Source: Mesorhizobium sp. Root554 (lineage in GTDB: Bacteria > Pseudomonadota > Alphaproteobacteria > Rhizobiales > Rhizobiaceae). Taken from it: a stretch of DNA of 64,000 nucleotides. The translations under genes were made by a program, and so were the position numbers. The notes beneath the pieces are model-generated. The model did not search any database. It had not been told where the DNA came from and saw nothing but the letters and a program-made list of their open reading frames with translations. The DNA lies in the NCBI RefSeq assembly GCF_001427025.1, contig NZ_LMGA01000001.1, positions 1,773,884 through 1,837,883 on the forward strand, written 5' to 3'. Shown here one piece after another: positions 38,635 to 47,477 of the stretch; position 1 is the stretch's first letter; each line of letters opens with the position of its first letter.

Positions 38635-39710
38635 CACACTTCCCCGCAGACCTGATCGAGCCGGACCGGCTTGCCGGTCTCGGCCGAACGCGCGATCGCC
38701 ACCATCACCCGCACGCAGGCGATGCCGTCATCGATGTCCGCGCCGGTCATCGGGGCGCCGTCGAGGATGACCGAAGCAAAACCTTCGAGCTGGCGCCGGT
38801 AGAAATGACCGTCGGCGCCGAGCACGCGGCGCGACGCGCCTTCCGCCTCGTCGAAAATATCGACCTCGCTCGATTTGTAATACCAGGGATTATAGGTCTT
38901 GCCGACGACCGAGCCGTTGGCGCCGTAGATCTGGAAACCCTCGTGCCAGTCCATCCGCACCGCCACGGTGAGGTCGAGATGGCCGAGCACGCCATTGGCG
39001 AATTCCACGTCGACGAACCAGCAGCGCATGCCGCCGCGGTGGCTGAGCCGGGCGTCGACAGCGACGATGTCACCCGCGAAGAAGCGAGCTGTGTCGACCA
39101 GATGGCTGCCATGGGCGAGCATGTAATAGCGTTCGAGGTTGGCCTTCGGGTCTTCCGCCGGCTTCCGCGCGCGGGCGCTGGTCACCATCAGCGGCTGAAC
39201 AGCGTCGGTCATCGGGTAGCGGTGGGTGGAATCGCAATACCACGCTTTCAGCGCCACCATCTCGCCCATGCCGTCGTCGATGAAGGCGCGCGCCGCCTGC
39301 AGCCCGGCATCGAAGCGCTTCATGTGCCCGACCTGCAGGACCTTGCCGCTGGCGGCCACGGCGGCTTTCAGCTCGTCAACCGCCTCGACGCTGGTCGCCA
39401 CCGGCTTCTCGCACAGGACATGCTTGCCCGCCTCCAGCGCACGGATGGCGGCGGGAACATGGAAGGCGTCGGAGGTCGCGATGATCACCGCCTCAAGGTC
39501 CGGATCGGCCAGCATGGCGTCGTAGTCGGCAAAGGATTTTGCCGGCGCATGGGTCGCCGCCATCCGCTCGCGCAGATCGTCGGCCACGTCGCAGATTGCA
39601 TAGAGATCGGCATTCGCTGCCTTGTTGCAGCTTTCGAAATGCGCCGCCTGCGCGATCGGTCCGCATCCCAGCACGCCGACGCGCAGTCTCCGATCGGCTT
39701 TCTTCGGCAT
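38634..39710 (-). CDS. Gfo/Idh/MocA-family oxidoreductase
   Basis: A 358-residue NAD(P)-dependent sugar dehydrogenase. The Rossmann motif VGVLGCGPIAQAAHF is near the start and CEKPVATSVEAVDEL near residue 98 gives the catalytic lysine region. ATG 39710 has GGAG seven bases upstream; ATG 39716 is too close. It belongs to a leftward operon running from the PfkB kinase to the RPE-like epimerase and probably oxidises a sugar or cyclitol carbon. Confidence 0.88.
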   Translation of the reverse strand: MPKKADRRLRVGVLGCGPIAQAAHFESCNKAANADLYAICDVADDLRERMAATHAPAKSFADYDAMLADPDLEAVIIATSDAFHVPAAIRALEAGKHVLCEKPVATSVEAVDELKAAVAASGKVLQVGHMKRFDAGLQAARAFIDDGMGEMVALKAWYCDSTHRYPMTDAVQPLMVTSARARKPAEDPKANLERYYMLAHGSHLVDTARFFAGDIVAVDARLSHRGGMRCWFVDVEFANGVLGHLDLTVAVRMDWHEGFQIYGANGSVVGKTYNPWYYKSSEVDIFDEAEGASRRVLGADGHFYRRQLEGFASVILDGAPMTGADIDDGIACVRVMVAIARSAETGKPVRLDQVCGEV

Positions 39711-39759
39711 TCTCATACTCCTTCACCGGACGCCGCCGGCGATCAACGGTCGTTGGTGA

Positions 39760-41007
39760 CTACTCGCCCGCCGCCGCGCGATATTTCCGCACGACGTCGC
39801 CCACCATGCGGCGGACGATGCGGTCGGACAGGTCGGCGGAGGCAGGCACGGGATCGACCAGGCCTCCAACCGCCTGCGCGACAATTCCCGGTTCAGGCTT
39901 TGCCGCCCTGACATTGGCATAGAGGTTCGCCAGCGCCGCCTGCACCGCCGGTCGCGGCCAGTAATAGCGAACCCGGTCGGAGAGGCCGTAGAGCATCATC
40001 TCCCGCTCGCGCGGCCCGGGCGCAACATAGGCGCGCCAGTCGCCATGGTTCGCCCGCATCTCCGACAACAGCACATCAACGATGTTGGAAGGGTTGGCGA
40101 CATTCATCAGGGATTCGATCTCAGCCAGCGCCATGACCGCCTGCCGGAAGGCAAATGTCAGCTCAGGCCCGACCTTGAGGATGGCGAAATGGCCCTGAAC
40201 GAGATCGCTCAGCGCTTGCTGGCTCTGGTAGTCCGTGGAATGCGCCTCGAATACCATGCCGGGCAGCCGGGTCACGGCGGCGGAGAGGTCTGTGGCCTTC
40301 GATGCGTCGAAGGCAAAAACCGTATCGTTGCCGAAATCGACGCCGGGTTGCACGACGATGCCGATGACACGCGTCAGCGCGTCCGCCAGGCCACGCGCGA
40401 CGAAGGCGCGCTCGTGCAAGGCCCAGGTCTCGGCCACCGATGCCGGATCGGTCAGCGCCAGTGCGTCGAGCGCTTCCGTCTCGCCACCGGGGATCGGCAC
40501 TTCGGTTCCGATGACATAGACCAGATCGGCGCGGCCCCGGCTTTCGGCTACCGCGCAAAGCTCGGCGGCTCGTTCGGCGATTTGCCCTTCCGAGAGGTGG
40601 CCGTCATCGGCACAAGCCATCGAGGCATCGAGATGGATCTTGGTGAAACCGGCATCGACAAACGCCGCGACCAGGTCCCGCGCCTTGGCCATGGCGGCCT
40701 CGGCCGGTTCCGACTTCCACGGGTTGGGGCCGAGATGGTCGCCGCCGAGGATCAGCCGCGCCGGTTCGACGCCCTCGGCCTTGGCCAGGTCCTCGACGAA
40801 GGCGCGGAAACCGGCAGGGGTCATGCCGGTATAGCCGCCGAACTGGTTGACCTGGTTGCACGTCGCCTCGATCAGGATCGGCGCTGTGTCGTCCCGGTAT
40901 GCGGCGAGGATCGCCCGCAGCGTCTGCGGGTGCGCCGTGCAATAGGACGGGATGCCCTGCCCCTTGCCGGCTTGATTGGCCGCGACGATGTCAAGCAGCG
41001 CGCTCAT
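39760..41007 (-). CDS. KbaZ/GatZ-type protein (tagatose-bisphosphate aldolase non-catalytic subunit family)
   Basis: A 415-residue member of the AgaZ/GatZ/KbaZ family, with GIPSYCTAHPQTLRAIL, EATCNQVNQFGGYTGMTP, RLILGGDHLGPNPW and KIHLDASMACADD in family order. In E. coli such proteins support the catalytic subunit KbaY/GatY, and relatives are sugar-acid epimerases. No KbaY/GatY-like class II aldolase gene is in the window. The start at ATG 41007 overlaps the kinase gene by 4 bases; the frame continues upstream but only as an antisense shadow of the kinase. Confidence 0.88.
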   Translation of the reverse strand: MSALLDIVAANQAGKGQGIPSYCTAHPQTLRAILAAYRDDTAPILIEATCNQVNQFGGYTGMTPAGFRAFVEDLAKAEGVEPARLILGGDHLGPNPWKSEPAEAAMAKARDLVAAFVDAGFTKIHLDASMACADDGHLSEGQIAERAAELCAVAESRGRADLVYVIGTEVPIPGGETEALDALALTDPASVAETWALHERAFVARGLADALTRVIGIVVQPGVDFGNDTVFAFDASKATDLSAAVTRLPGMVFEAHSTDYQSQQALSDLVQGHFAILKVGPELTFAFRQAVMALAEIESLMNVANPSNIVDVLLSEMRANHGDWRAYVAPGPREREMMLYGLSDRVRYYWPRPAVQAALANLYANVRAAKPEPGIVAQAVGGLVDPVPASADLSDRIVRRMVGDVVRKYRAAAGE

Positions 41008-41969
41008 GCCTGTCGCTCCAGAAAAGCCTCTATGTCCGCCAGCGAGGAATTGCCTTCCATCGGCCCGACCTTGCCGACCGCCAGCGCCCCGGCGGCGTTG
41101 GCGAGGCGCATGGCCTCGCTGAAGGAAAAGCGGCCGGCCAGCGCGACGAAAGTGGCGCAGAAACAATCGCCGGCGCCGGTCGGGTCGATGACCTCGACCT
41201 TGTGCGCGTCGAAACTTTCGACCTGCCCGTCGGATGCCGCGCCGATGCAGCCCGCATCGCCGCGTTTGAGCACGACATAGCGCGCGCCGGCGCCGAGCAG
41301 ACGTTGCGCGAAAGCCTCGAACGGCTCGCCCGGAAACAACACCTCGGCATCCTCCGTGCTGGGGAGGATGAAGGAAGCGATATCGAGAAGCGCGCGCACC
41401 GTCTCCATGTAGGACGGGTCGGCGACGAGCTCCTTGCGGATGTTGGGGTCGAAGGAGATCGCCACGCTCTTTTCATGCAGCGCCCGGCAGACCTGCAGCG
41501 CCGCCGCCGCCATTTTCGGGTCGCCCAGCGTCGATCCCGAAATGTGAAAAGCGTCGAGGTCGAACCCCGCGAACTCTTCGATGGCGGCGTCGCCCACGGG
41601 AAGCTGAGCAGCCGCTGAATGGGCGATGTTGAAGACGAAATCGCGGCTGCCGTCGGAATTGTAGGAAACGAAGGCAGATCCGGTCGGGATGCCCGCCACG
41701 GTGCGCACCAGCGCATCGGAGACGCCGACCGCCGCGAAACGGTCGAGCAACACCTCGCCGAACGCGTCGCTGCCTACCGCGCCGGAGAAGATCGTGCTTG
41801 CGCCGACCCGCGCGGCCTGATCAATGAAGATGCCCGGCGCTCCGGAAGGATAAGGCCCGGCATAGGTCGAGGCGCGCCGGTTGCCGCCATCCTTGTCGGC
41901 GCAGATGAACTCGACCAGAAGTTCTCCCATCGAGCCGATCCGGCCGGCTTTTGGCTCCGCCGCGTTCAC
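41004..41969 (-). CDS. PfkB-family carbohydrate kinase
   Basis: A 321-residue ribokinase-type kinase. Substrate-side GSMGELLVEFI and PSGAPGIFIDQAARVGA lie near the start, and the anion-hole/catalytic-base motif IDPTGAGDCFCATFVALAG near residue 255. It phosphorylates a sugar, ketose or sugar acid. It is the first gene of the leftward operon facing the LacI gene, and is coupled to the KbaZ-like gene by a 4-base overlap, which hints at a tagatose- or sorbose-like intermediate. Confidence 0.9.
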   Translation of the reverse strand: MNAAEPKAGRIGSMGELLVEFICADKDGGNRRASTYAGPYPSGAPGIFIDQAARVGASTIFSGAVGSDAFGEVLLDRFAAVGVSDALVRTVAGIPTGSAFVSYNSDGSRDFVFNIAHSAAAQLPVGDAAIEEFAGFDLDAFHISGSTLGDPKMAAAALQVCRALHEKSVAISFDPNIRKELVADPSYMETVRALLDIASFILPSTEDAEVLFPGEPFEAFAQRLLGAGARYVVLKRGDAGCIGAASDGQVESFDAHKVEVIDPTGAGDCFCATFVALAGRFSFSEAMRLANAAGALAVGKVGPMEGNSSLADIEAFLERQA

Positions 41970-42030
41970 AGGGAGAAGCTCCTATATTTTATGTGCGGCA
42001 AGATTTTCCTTGTCCCGCGATAATTTGATT

Positions 42031-42044
42031 GATCCGAACGGATC
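42031..42044. promoter_or_regulatory. Palindrome between the kinase operon and the LacI gene
   Basis: GATCCG-AA-CGGATC is a perfect 6-base inverted repeat in the 131-base divergent gap, 62 bases from the kinase start and 57 from the regulator start. A good position for autoregulation and operon control by the LacI protein, but the sequence differs from the palindrome at 36291. Confidence 0.45.
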
Positions 42045-42100
42045 GCGATGGCACTTTGCCGCCGGACCGGGCGATTGCGCCCCGGGCGGCATGAGCGGCG

Positions 42101-43144
42101 GTGACAGTGAAACAGATCCGGACGATGGAGGAATTTGCCGAGGCGATCGGACTGTCGCGGCCGACCGTCTCCAAATATTTCCAGAATCCGGACTCCGTCC
42201 GCCCCAAGCTGCGCGAGAAGATCGAGATCGGCCTCAAGGAAACCGGCTTTCGCCCGAACCTGTTTGCCGTCAACCTCAACCGCCGGCGCACCAAGATCAT
42301 CGGGTTGATCTTCCCGAACTCGCTCGACCCCTTCTATATGGGCCTGCGGCGTCGCATCGAATCGCAAGCGACGGCGCTGGGCTACCTGCCCTTCGTCTTT
42401 TCCTCGGACGGCAAGGCCGAACTCGAGGCCGAGGCGCTCGAAACCCTGTCCTCGATGAACGCCGCCGGCGTCATCATGGCCCCGGTCGGCGGCGACGCCA
42501 GCCACCGCAAGAAGGTCAAGGCGCTGGCGCGGAACATTCCGGTCGTCTTCATCGACGCCCCGTTCGACGAGGAGGAGGACTTCGTCGGCACCAACAACGG
42601 CCAGTCCATGGCGCTGATCACCGACTATCTCACCCGCTTCGACGACCCGCCCTGCTATTTCGACATGCCCTGGGTCAACTCCAACGCACCCGACCGGCGC
42701 GACGCCTATGTCGCGACGATGCAGCGGCGCGGGCTTACGCCTATCATCATACCGCTGACGCCATCCAGCGATTGGGATTTCGAACGCTACGCCTTCGGCG
42801 AGGCCACGCGAATCCTGAATGAAGGCGGCTTCCCGACCCGCGTCGTGCTGTGCGGCAACGACCGCGTCGCCTTCGGCGTTCTGGCGGCGCTGCATCAGGC
42901 CGGCCGAAAGGTCGGCATCGGCCCGGATTGCGACCTGCGCGTCGCGGGCCACGACAACCAGCCGCTGTCGGAATACATCTGTCCGCCGCTGACGACGGTC
43001 CAGCAGAACACCGCCGAAATGGGCCGGCGGGCGCTCGACATGCTGCTGGCGCGCATCGACATGGCCCATGGCGCGAAGAAGCCGCGGCCGCGTGGCGAGC
43101 ATGTGCTGGTCGATGGCGATTTGATCCTGCGCTCCTCCGCCTGA
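42101..43144 (+). CDS. LacI-family transcriptional regulator
   Basis: A 347-residue LacI/GalR regulator. Helix-turn-helix EFAEAIGLSRPTVSKYFQNP (residues about 11-30) with hinge RPKLREKIEIGLKETGFRPN, then a periplasmic-binding-like domain starting TKIIGLIFPNSLDPFYMGL. Start GTG 42101 is uncertain; GTG 42107 and ATG 42125 are alternatives. It is divergent from the kinase-KbaZ operon and convergent with the sugar importer ATPase gene. It most likely represses the leftward sugar-processing operons. Confidence 0.9.
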   Translation: MTVKQIRTMEEFAEAIGLSRPTVSKYFQNPDSVRPKLREKIEIGLKETGFRPNLFAVNLNRRRTKIIGLIFPNSLDPFYMGLRRRIESQATALGYLPFVFSSDGKAELEAEALETLSSMNAAGVIMAPVGGDASHRKKVKALARNIPVVFIDAPFDEEEDFVGTNNGQSMALITDYLTRFDDPPCYFDMPWVNSNAPDRRDAYVATMQRRGLTPIIIPLTPSSDWDFERYAFGEATRILNEGGFPTRVVLCGNDRVAFGVLAALHQAGRKVGIGPDCDLRVAGHDNQPLSEYICPPLTTVQQNTAEMGRRALDMLLARIDMAHGAKKPRPRGEHVLVDGDLILRSSA

Positions 43145-43220
43145 CGACGAGGCGTCCGGCGTCAGAGCAGACCGCGGGCTGAACCCCGCCGAGCGATAGG
43201 ACTGTCCGGCGCGCAAGGCC

Positions 43221-43967
43221 TCAACCGCCGACCATGAGCTTGACCACTTCGTCATGGGTCGTTTCGGAAATCTTGCGCTCGCCGGCGGTGACGCCCCGGC
43301 GCAGCACGATGATGCGGTCGGACACGGCAAAAATGTCCTGCAGATTGTGCGAGATGAAAATGACGCCTCGCCCCTGCGCCTTGAGCTGGTGGATCAGCGA
43401 GATGACCTTGCGCTGCTCGGGCACGCCGAGCGCCGCCGTAGGCTCATCCATGATGAGGATTTGCGCGTTCCAGTAGACGGCCCGGCCGATGGCCACCGCC
43501 TGCCGCTGGCCGCCGGAGAAGTTGGACACCGGCGCTTCCATGCGCGAGACATGGAAATCCAGCATCGCCATGGTCTGCCGCGCCGCCTGGGCCATCTTCT
43601 TGCGGTCGAGCACCGGCAGGAAGCCGAACGCCCGCCGCATCGGCTCCCGGCCAAGGAAGATGTTGCCGCCGATGGTCAGATTGTCGGCCAGCGCGAGATC
43701 CTGGTAGATCGTCTCGATGCCCTTGTCGCGGGCTTCCTGCGGCGTGCCGAAACTGACCGGTTCACCCTTCAGCTTCACTTCGCCGGAGGTCGGGCGGAAC
43801 ACGCCGGAGATAGCCTTGATCAGCGTCGTCTTGCCGGCTCCGTTGTCGCCGGCAAGCGCCACGACCTCGCCGGGGCGCACCACCAGCGACACGTCGCTGA
43901 GCGCACGGACGGCGCCGAAATATTTGGAAAGATTGCTGACTTCCAGAAGCGGGGCGGTATCATTCAT
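43221..43967 (-). CDS. Sugar ABC transporter ATP-binding protein (single domain)
   Basis: A 248-residue ATPase of the ribose/fructose-import type with one nucleotide-binding domain: Walker A GDNGAGKTT, signature NFSGGQRQAVAIG, Walker B ILIMDEPTAALG and H-loop FISHNLQ. GGAGG lies eight bases before ATG 43967, which decides the start over a GTG at 43982. It overlaps the permease gene by 8 bases and is the last gene of the importer operon. A single-domain ATPase, like FrcA, presumably works as a homodimer. Confidence 0.92.
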   Translation of the reverse strand: MNDTAPLLEVSNLSKYFGAVRALSDVSLVVRPGEVVALAGDNGAGKTTLIKAISGVFRPTSGEVKLKGEPVSFGTPQEARDKGIETIYQDLALADNLTIGGNIFLGREPMRRAFGFLPVLDRKKMAQAARQTMAMLDFHVSRMEAPVSNFSGGQRQAVAIGRAVYWNAQILIMDEPTAALGVPEQRKVISLIHQLKAQGRGVIFISHNLQDIFAVSDRIIVLRRGVTAGERKISETTHDEVVKLMVGG

Positions 43968-45039
43968 CCTGGCGGCCTCCACTGAACCGGCGCTGTGCCT
44001 GATCGATCAGCACCGAAATGATGATGACGACGCCGACGCTGATGAACTGCCAGAACGGCTCCACATTGACGAACACCAGCCCGTACTGGATCACCGCGAT
44101 GACGAACGCGCCGGCGACGGTGCCGATGATGGTGCCGGAGCCGCCGAACAGGCTGGCGCCGCCGATCACCACCGCCGCCACGCAGTCGAGCAGCAGCGGC
44201 TCGCCGGCCTGGGCAGCGCCGGCATTGAAGCGCGCCGAATAGAGCACGCCGGCCAGGCCCGCGCAGCAGGCTGAGAGAATGTAGAGGCGCAGCAGATGCG
44301 ACCTGATGTCGATGCCGGCGCGCCGCGCCGCCTGGACATTGGCGCCGATGGCGTAATTGTGCTGGCCGAAACGCGTCTGGCTGAGCAGGTAGTGCATGGC
44401 CAGCACGAAGATGGCGGCAATGATGACGATGTACGGCACGTTCATGATGCGGCCGTTGCCGATGGTGGCGAAGAAGGAGTTGTTGACCGGAACCGTGGTG
44501 CCGCCGGCGAGCAGGAAGGCGACGCCGCGCGCCACGCCGAACATGCCGAGCGTGCCGATGAACGGCGGAACCCGCAGGCGCGATACCAGCAGGCCGTTGA
44601 TGATGCCGGGAACGGCGGCCACCAGCACGGCAATCAGGAAGCCCAGCAGCACCGCCATCGGCATGCCGAGGCCGGGCGTGAAGGCGTTGATGGCATGGGC
44701 CGCGACGACCGCAGCCAGCCCCATGATGAAGCCCAGCGACAAATCGATGCCGCCGGAGATGATGACGAAGGTCTGCCCGGTGGCAAGCAGCAGCGGCGCC
44801 ACGGCGAAGATCGTGATCGATTGCAGGTTGAACGGATTGAGGATGAACGTGCCGCCGAAGCTGATCCGCGCCCAGGCCTCGAAGCCGAGGATCAGCGCCA
44901 GCAGGAACAGCCAGGCCCGCAGGTCGGCTATGCGTTGAACCAGTGTCTTGGCGCGATCGGCATGATCCGCCTGTGGCCGGCCATTGGTGTCGGCGCTCGC
45001 TGCGCCGGCCGCCGGGCCATGGCTATCGGAAGTTGTCAT
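43960..45039 (-). CDS. Sugar ABC transporter permease (RbsC/FrcC type)
   Basis: A 359-residue BPD_transp_2 permease with an extra hydrophilic N-terminus (about 35 residues). Family features: FVIISGGIDLSLGFIMGLAA near residue 110, FGQHNYAIGANVQAARRAGI near residue 235 and VVIGGASLFGGSGTIIGT near residue 290. Translated from ATG 45039, 100 bases after the binding-protein stop; that gap holds two hairpins. It forms the membrane channel of the importer. Confidence 0.92.
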   Translation of the reverse strand: MTTSDSHGPAAGAASADTNGRPQADHADRAKTLVQRIADLRAWLFLLALILGFEAWARISFGGTFILNPFNLQSITIFAVAPLLLATGQTFVIISGGIDLSLGFIMGLAAVVAAHAINAFTPGLGMPMAVLLGFLIAVLVAAVPGIINGLLVSRLRVPPFIGTLGMFGVARGVAFLLAGGTTVPVNNSFFATIGNGRIMNVPYIVIIAAIFVLAMHYLLSQTRFGQHNYAIGANVQAARRAGIDIRSHLLRLYILSACCAGLAGVLYSARFNAGAAQAGEPLLLDCVAAVVIGGASLFGGSGTIIGTVAGAFVIAVIQYGLVFVNVEPFWQFISVGVVIIISVLIDQAQRRFSGGRQDE

Positions 45040-45059
45040 GGGCGCGCCTCTTCGAGGTG

Positions 45060-45079
45060 CCTGCGGTCAGGGCCGCAGG
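45060..45079 (-). other. Intercistronic hairpin (proximal to permease)
   Basis: CCTGCGG (45060-45066) and CCGCAGG (45073-45079) form a perfect 7-base stem with a 6-base loop in the binding-protein to permease gap. It lacks a T-tract. Confidence 0.6.
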
Positions 45080-45103
45080 AAGACCATAGATCGGGGAAGA
45101 AAC

Positions 45104-45129
45104 GGCCCCCCGCTTTTGCGCGGGGAGCC
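45104..45129 (-). other. Intercistronic stem-loop after the binding-protein gene
   Basis: GGCCCCCCGC (45104-45113) and GCGGGGAGCC (45120-45129) form a 10-base stem (one G-U pair on the transcript) with loop GCAAAA, starting 11 bases after the binding-protein stop. No T-tract; the operon continues to the permease. Likely a 3' stabiliser of the binding-protein message. Confidence 0.65.
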
Positions 45130-45139
45130 TGTCTCGCAA

Positions 45140-46132
45140 TTATTCCGAATAGATGTATTTCGCGACGTTCGGGTCCGCGACATTGGTCTTGTCGATGACC
45201 GTGAAGCCGGTGCCGATCGAAACCGGGATCGACTGGCCGGTCAGGTGCGCAAAGGCCGAAACCACGCCGTAATAGCCGATTTCCGCCGGATGCTGGGCGA
45301 TGGCCACATCGACCAGGCCGGACTTGATGTTGTCGACGATCGAGCCCGGCGCATCGAACGCAACGACCTTGATGTTGCCCGTCTGGCCGGCCTGCTGCAC
45401 GCCGTTGCCGGCGCCGAGCGCCGAGAACAGATTGGCGCCGAACACGCCCTTCAGGTCGGAATTGCGTGCGAACACCGCCTGAAGCTGGCTCGCCGCCTTG
45501 TTGGCGTCGTTTTCGTTGAACTGGGTTTCGAGCACGGCGACCTTCGGGAAGGCCTCTTTCATCTCGGCCTTGAAGCCTTCCTCGCGCTGGTCTGTGGTGG
45601 AAATGCCCGGCTTGACGTTGGACACATAGACCTTGCCTTCACCGCCCATCGCATTGGCGAGCGCGCGGGCCGCCATGCGGCCGCCAAGCACGTTGTCCGA
45701 AGCGATATAGGAAAGCGGGAAGTCGGCATCACCGGCGCCGGTCTGGTATTTGCCGGTGCCGATGAAGGTATCGACGGTGATCACCGGAATGCCGGCGTCG
45801 TTGGCCTTGCGCAGCGGCTGGACCAGCTGGGTCGTGTCGGTCGGCGCGATCAGGATAGCGGAAGGCTTGCGCGCGATGATCGCGTCCAGCACCGGCACCT
45901 GGACGACGGGGTTGAACTCCGGCCCGCCCTGGAAGACCAGTTCGACGCCGAGAGCATCGGCCGCGGCCTGGGCGCCCTTGCGCATGGTGATGTAGAAGGC
46001 ATCGGTGGTGAGGCCCGGAATCAGCGCGATGGAATATTTCTTCTCCTGCGCGAAAGCCGTGCTGGCCGGTATCCCGACCGCTGCGACGGCAGCCATTGCC
46101 ATCGCGGATTTGAGAACTGAACGACGCTCCAT
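45140..46132 (-). CDS. Sugar ABC transporter, periplasmic substrate-binding protein
   Basis: A 330-residue RbsB/Peripla_BP_4 protein. The signal peptide (LKSAMAMAAVAAVGIPASTAFA) ends near residue 27 and the mature part begins EKKYSIALIPGLTTDAFYITM. GGGAGGAG lies five bases before ATG 46132, which excludes the longer frame start at 46180. First gene of the leftward importer operon (binding protein, permease, ATPase). Cargo unknown; neighbours point to a sugar that is phosphorylated and cleaved by the aldolase at 47478. Confidence 0.92.
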   Translation of the reverse strand: MERRSVLKSAMAMAAVAAVGIPASTAFAQEKKYSIALIPGLTTDAFYITMRKGAQAAADALGVELVFQGGPEFNPVVQVPVLDAIIARKPSAILIAPTDTTQLVQPLRKANDAGIPVITVDTFIGTGKYQTGAGDADFPLSYIASDNVLGGRMAARALANAMGGEGKVYVSNVKPGISTTDQREEGFKAEMKEAFPKVAVLETQFNENDANKAASQLQAVFARNSDLKGVFGANLFSALGAGNGVQQAGQTGNIKVVAFDAPGSIVDNIKSGLVDVAIAQHPAEIGYYGVVSAFAHLTGQSIPVSIGTGFTVIDKTNVADPNVAKYIYSE

Positions 46133-46444
46133 GGAACTCCTCCCTTTCGTGAGTTTTGTGCCGACCGGCGGTCGGCCCATTTATCGAACCTGGCGATTGG
46201 CCAAGGTCCTCCCGGCCACTAATTTCGTCTGAAACGATTCCTCATCATGCGTGTCCGCGAGTCCGAGGTGGATGCGCGGGGTTGTGGACGATGATTGTCG
46301 TTTTCCTCTTCCCGCACCCTCCGGCGCGGACGTCTCAGCATCCTCCGCTCGACGTCTTCGAATTAAGACGCAGACCCGCCATCCCTGTCAATAGATTAGT
46401 GCGAGCAAATAACAAAATTTCCGCGCCGAAAAATTGATGAACTG
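46133..46444. other. 312-base noncoding region upstream of the sugar importer
   Basis: No convincing gene is seen. It holds the importer promoter region and several dyads: CCGACC-GGC-GGTCGG (46161-46175), CGTCTT-CGAATT-AAGACG (46353-46370) and an AT-rich stretch AAATAACAAAATTTC (46407-46421) just after the SorC-family stop. The last resembles, on the other strand, a sequence in front of the aldolase gene. Confidence 0.6.
46353..46370. promoter_or_regulatory. Palindrome in the importer upstream region
   Basis: CGTCTT-CGAATT-AAGACG has perfect 6-base arms, and the centre contains TTCGAA. It is a candidate operator for the importer operon, about 220 bases before the binding-protein start. Confidence 0.4.
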
Positions 46445-47335
46445 TCATGCGGGCAGCTCCAGCAGGATTTCCGCCGTGCGCGCGTCGGTGACGAGCGCCG
46501 AGATCAAACCGGCCTTTGCGGCGCCGCGGATCGCCCGCGCCTTCGCCTCTCCCACCGCCACGCCGATCACCAGCGACGCGCGACGCAACTGCTCCACCGA
46601 CATGGCGATCATGCTTTTCGCATCTTCGGGATCGAGCAATGCGCCCTCCGCATCGAAATAGTGGCGCATGACGTCGCCCGCGGCGTCGGGATGATGTTCC
46701 GTACCGGCGTCGGCGGTCTCATGGGGAAGGCCTATGCCGACGATCGCGGCCTCGACCCGGTCCCAGAGCGCTACATGGTCGGCCACGACGGGATCGGCCA
46801 GAAAAGCCTGGCGTGATGCCGGCGACGGCAGATACGGGGCATGGACGAAACGCGGCGAGCCGCCGAACTGCAGTGCCGCCAGCCGCACGAATTCATTGAT
46901 CTGGAAATGCGGCTGGTGCTGTTGCATACCGCCCGTCGCCGGAACGGTCAGCACGCCGGAGATTTCCGGCAGCCCCGCTTCGATAACGGCCCGCACGGCG
47001 CGCCCCCAGCCGATCGCCACCACCGACCCTTCGGACAATCCGGCCTTTTGCAGAAGACTGCCTACGGGCGGCCCGAGGAAAGCCAGAGCGCCCACGCCGG
47101 TGGCTTCCACGACCGCAGCGCTCTTCAGGGAAAGCCTCTCCGCCAGCGCCGCCGCCAGTTCCTCCGGCGCCGCCAGATCCCGCACCTCGATGCGGACAAT
47201 GCCTTCGGCGCGCGCCCGCTGCAGCAGCCGCGAGATGGTCGCCGTCGACAGGCCAACCTGCCGGGCGACATCGACCTGGCTCATGTCGTTCTCGTAGTGC
47301 AGCTTCGCGACCGTATGCAGAAGAGCACGCGACAC
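46445..47335 (-). CDS. SorC/DeoR-family sugar-binding transcriptional regulator
   Basis: A 296-residue SorC-type regulator. N-terminal helix-turn-helix MSQVDVARQVGLSTATISRL near residue 20, then a sugar-binding domain of the SorC/DeoR effector-domain family with VVAIGWGRAVRAVIEAG near residue 110 and VVGDVMRHYFDAEG-like phosphate-sugar loop (AAGDVMRHYFDAEG). The start codon is GTG 47335. It is divergent from the aldolase gene and precedes the sugar importer on the same strand. It probably responds to a phosphorylated sugar made by the nearby kinases. Confidence 0.87.
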   Translation of the reverse strand: MSRALLHTVAKLHYENDMSQVDVARQVGLSTATISRLLQRARAEGIVRIEVRDLAAPEELAAALAERLSLKSAAVVEATGVGALAFLGPPVGSLLQKAGLSEGSVVAIGWGRAVRAVIEAGLPEISGVLTVPATGGMQQHQPHFQINEFVRLAALQFGGSPRFVHAPYLPSPASRQAFLADPVVADHVALWDRVEAAIVGIGLPHETADAGTEHHPDAAGDVMRHYFDAEGALLDPEDAKSMIAMSVEQLRRASLVIGVAVGEAKARAIRGAAKAGLISALVTDARTAEILLELPA

Positions 47336-47477
47336 GGCCGGGGTTGGAGACGATGGCGACGACAGCTTGCAAGTCCTTTCAGAAATATGTTACATCCTAG
47401 ACCGAAATTTGCTGGCGCGCAATCACTTCCATCCAGATACGTATCAGGCCAGCATGGTGCGCAGGAGACCTTGACCA

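Noticed and set aside
41966-43330. A 454-codon minus-strand frame covering the LacI gene
   Set aside because: It would erase the divergent promoter region and contradicts the clear LacI helix-turn-helix on the plus strand.
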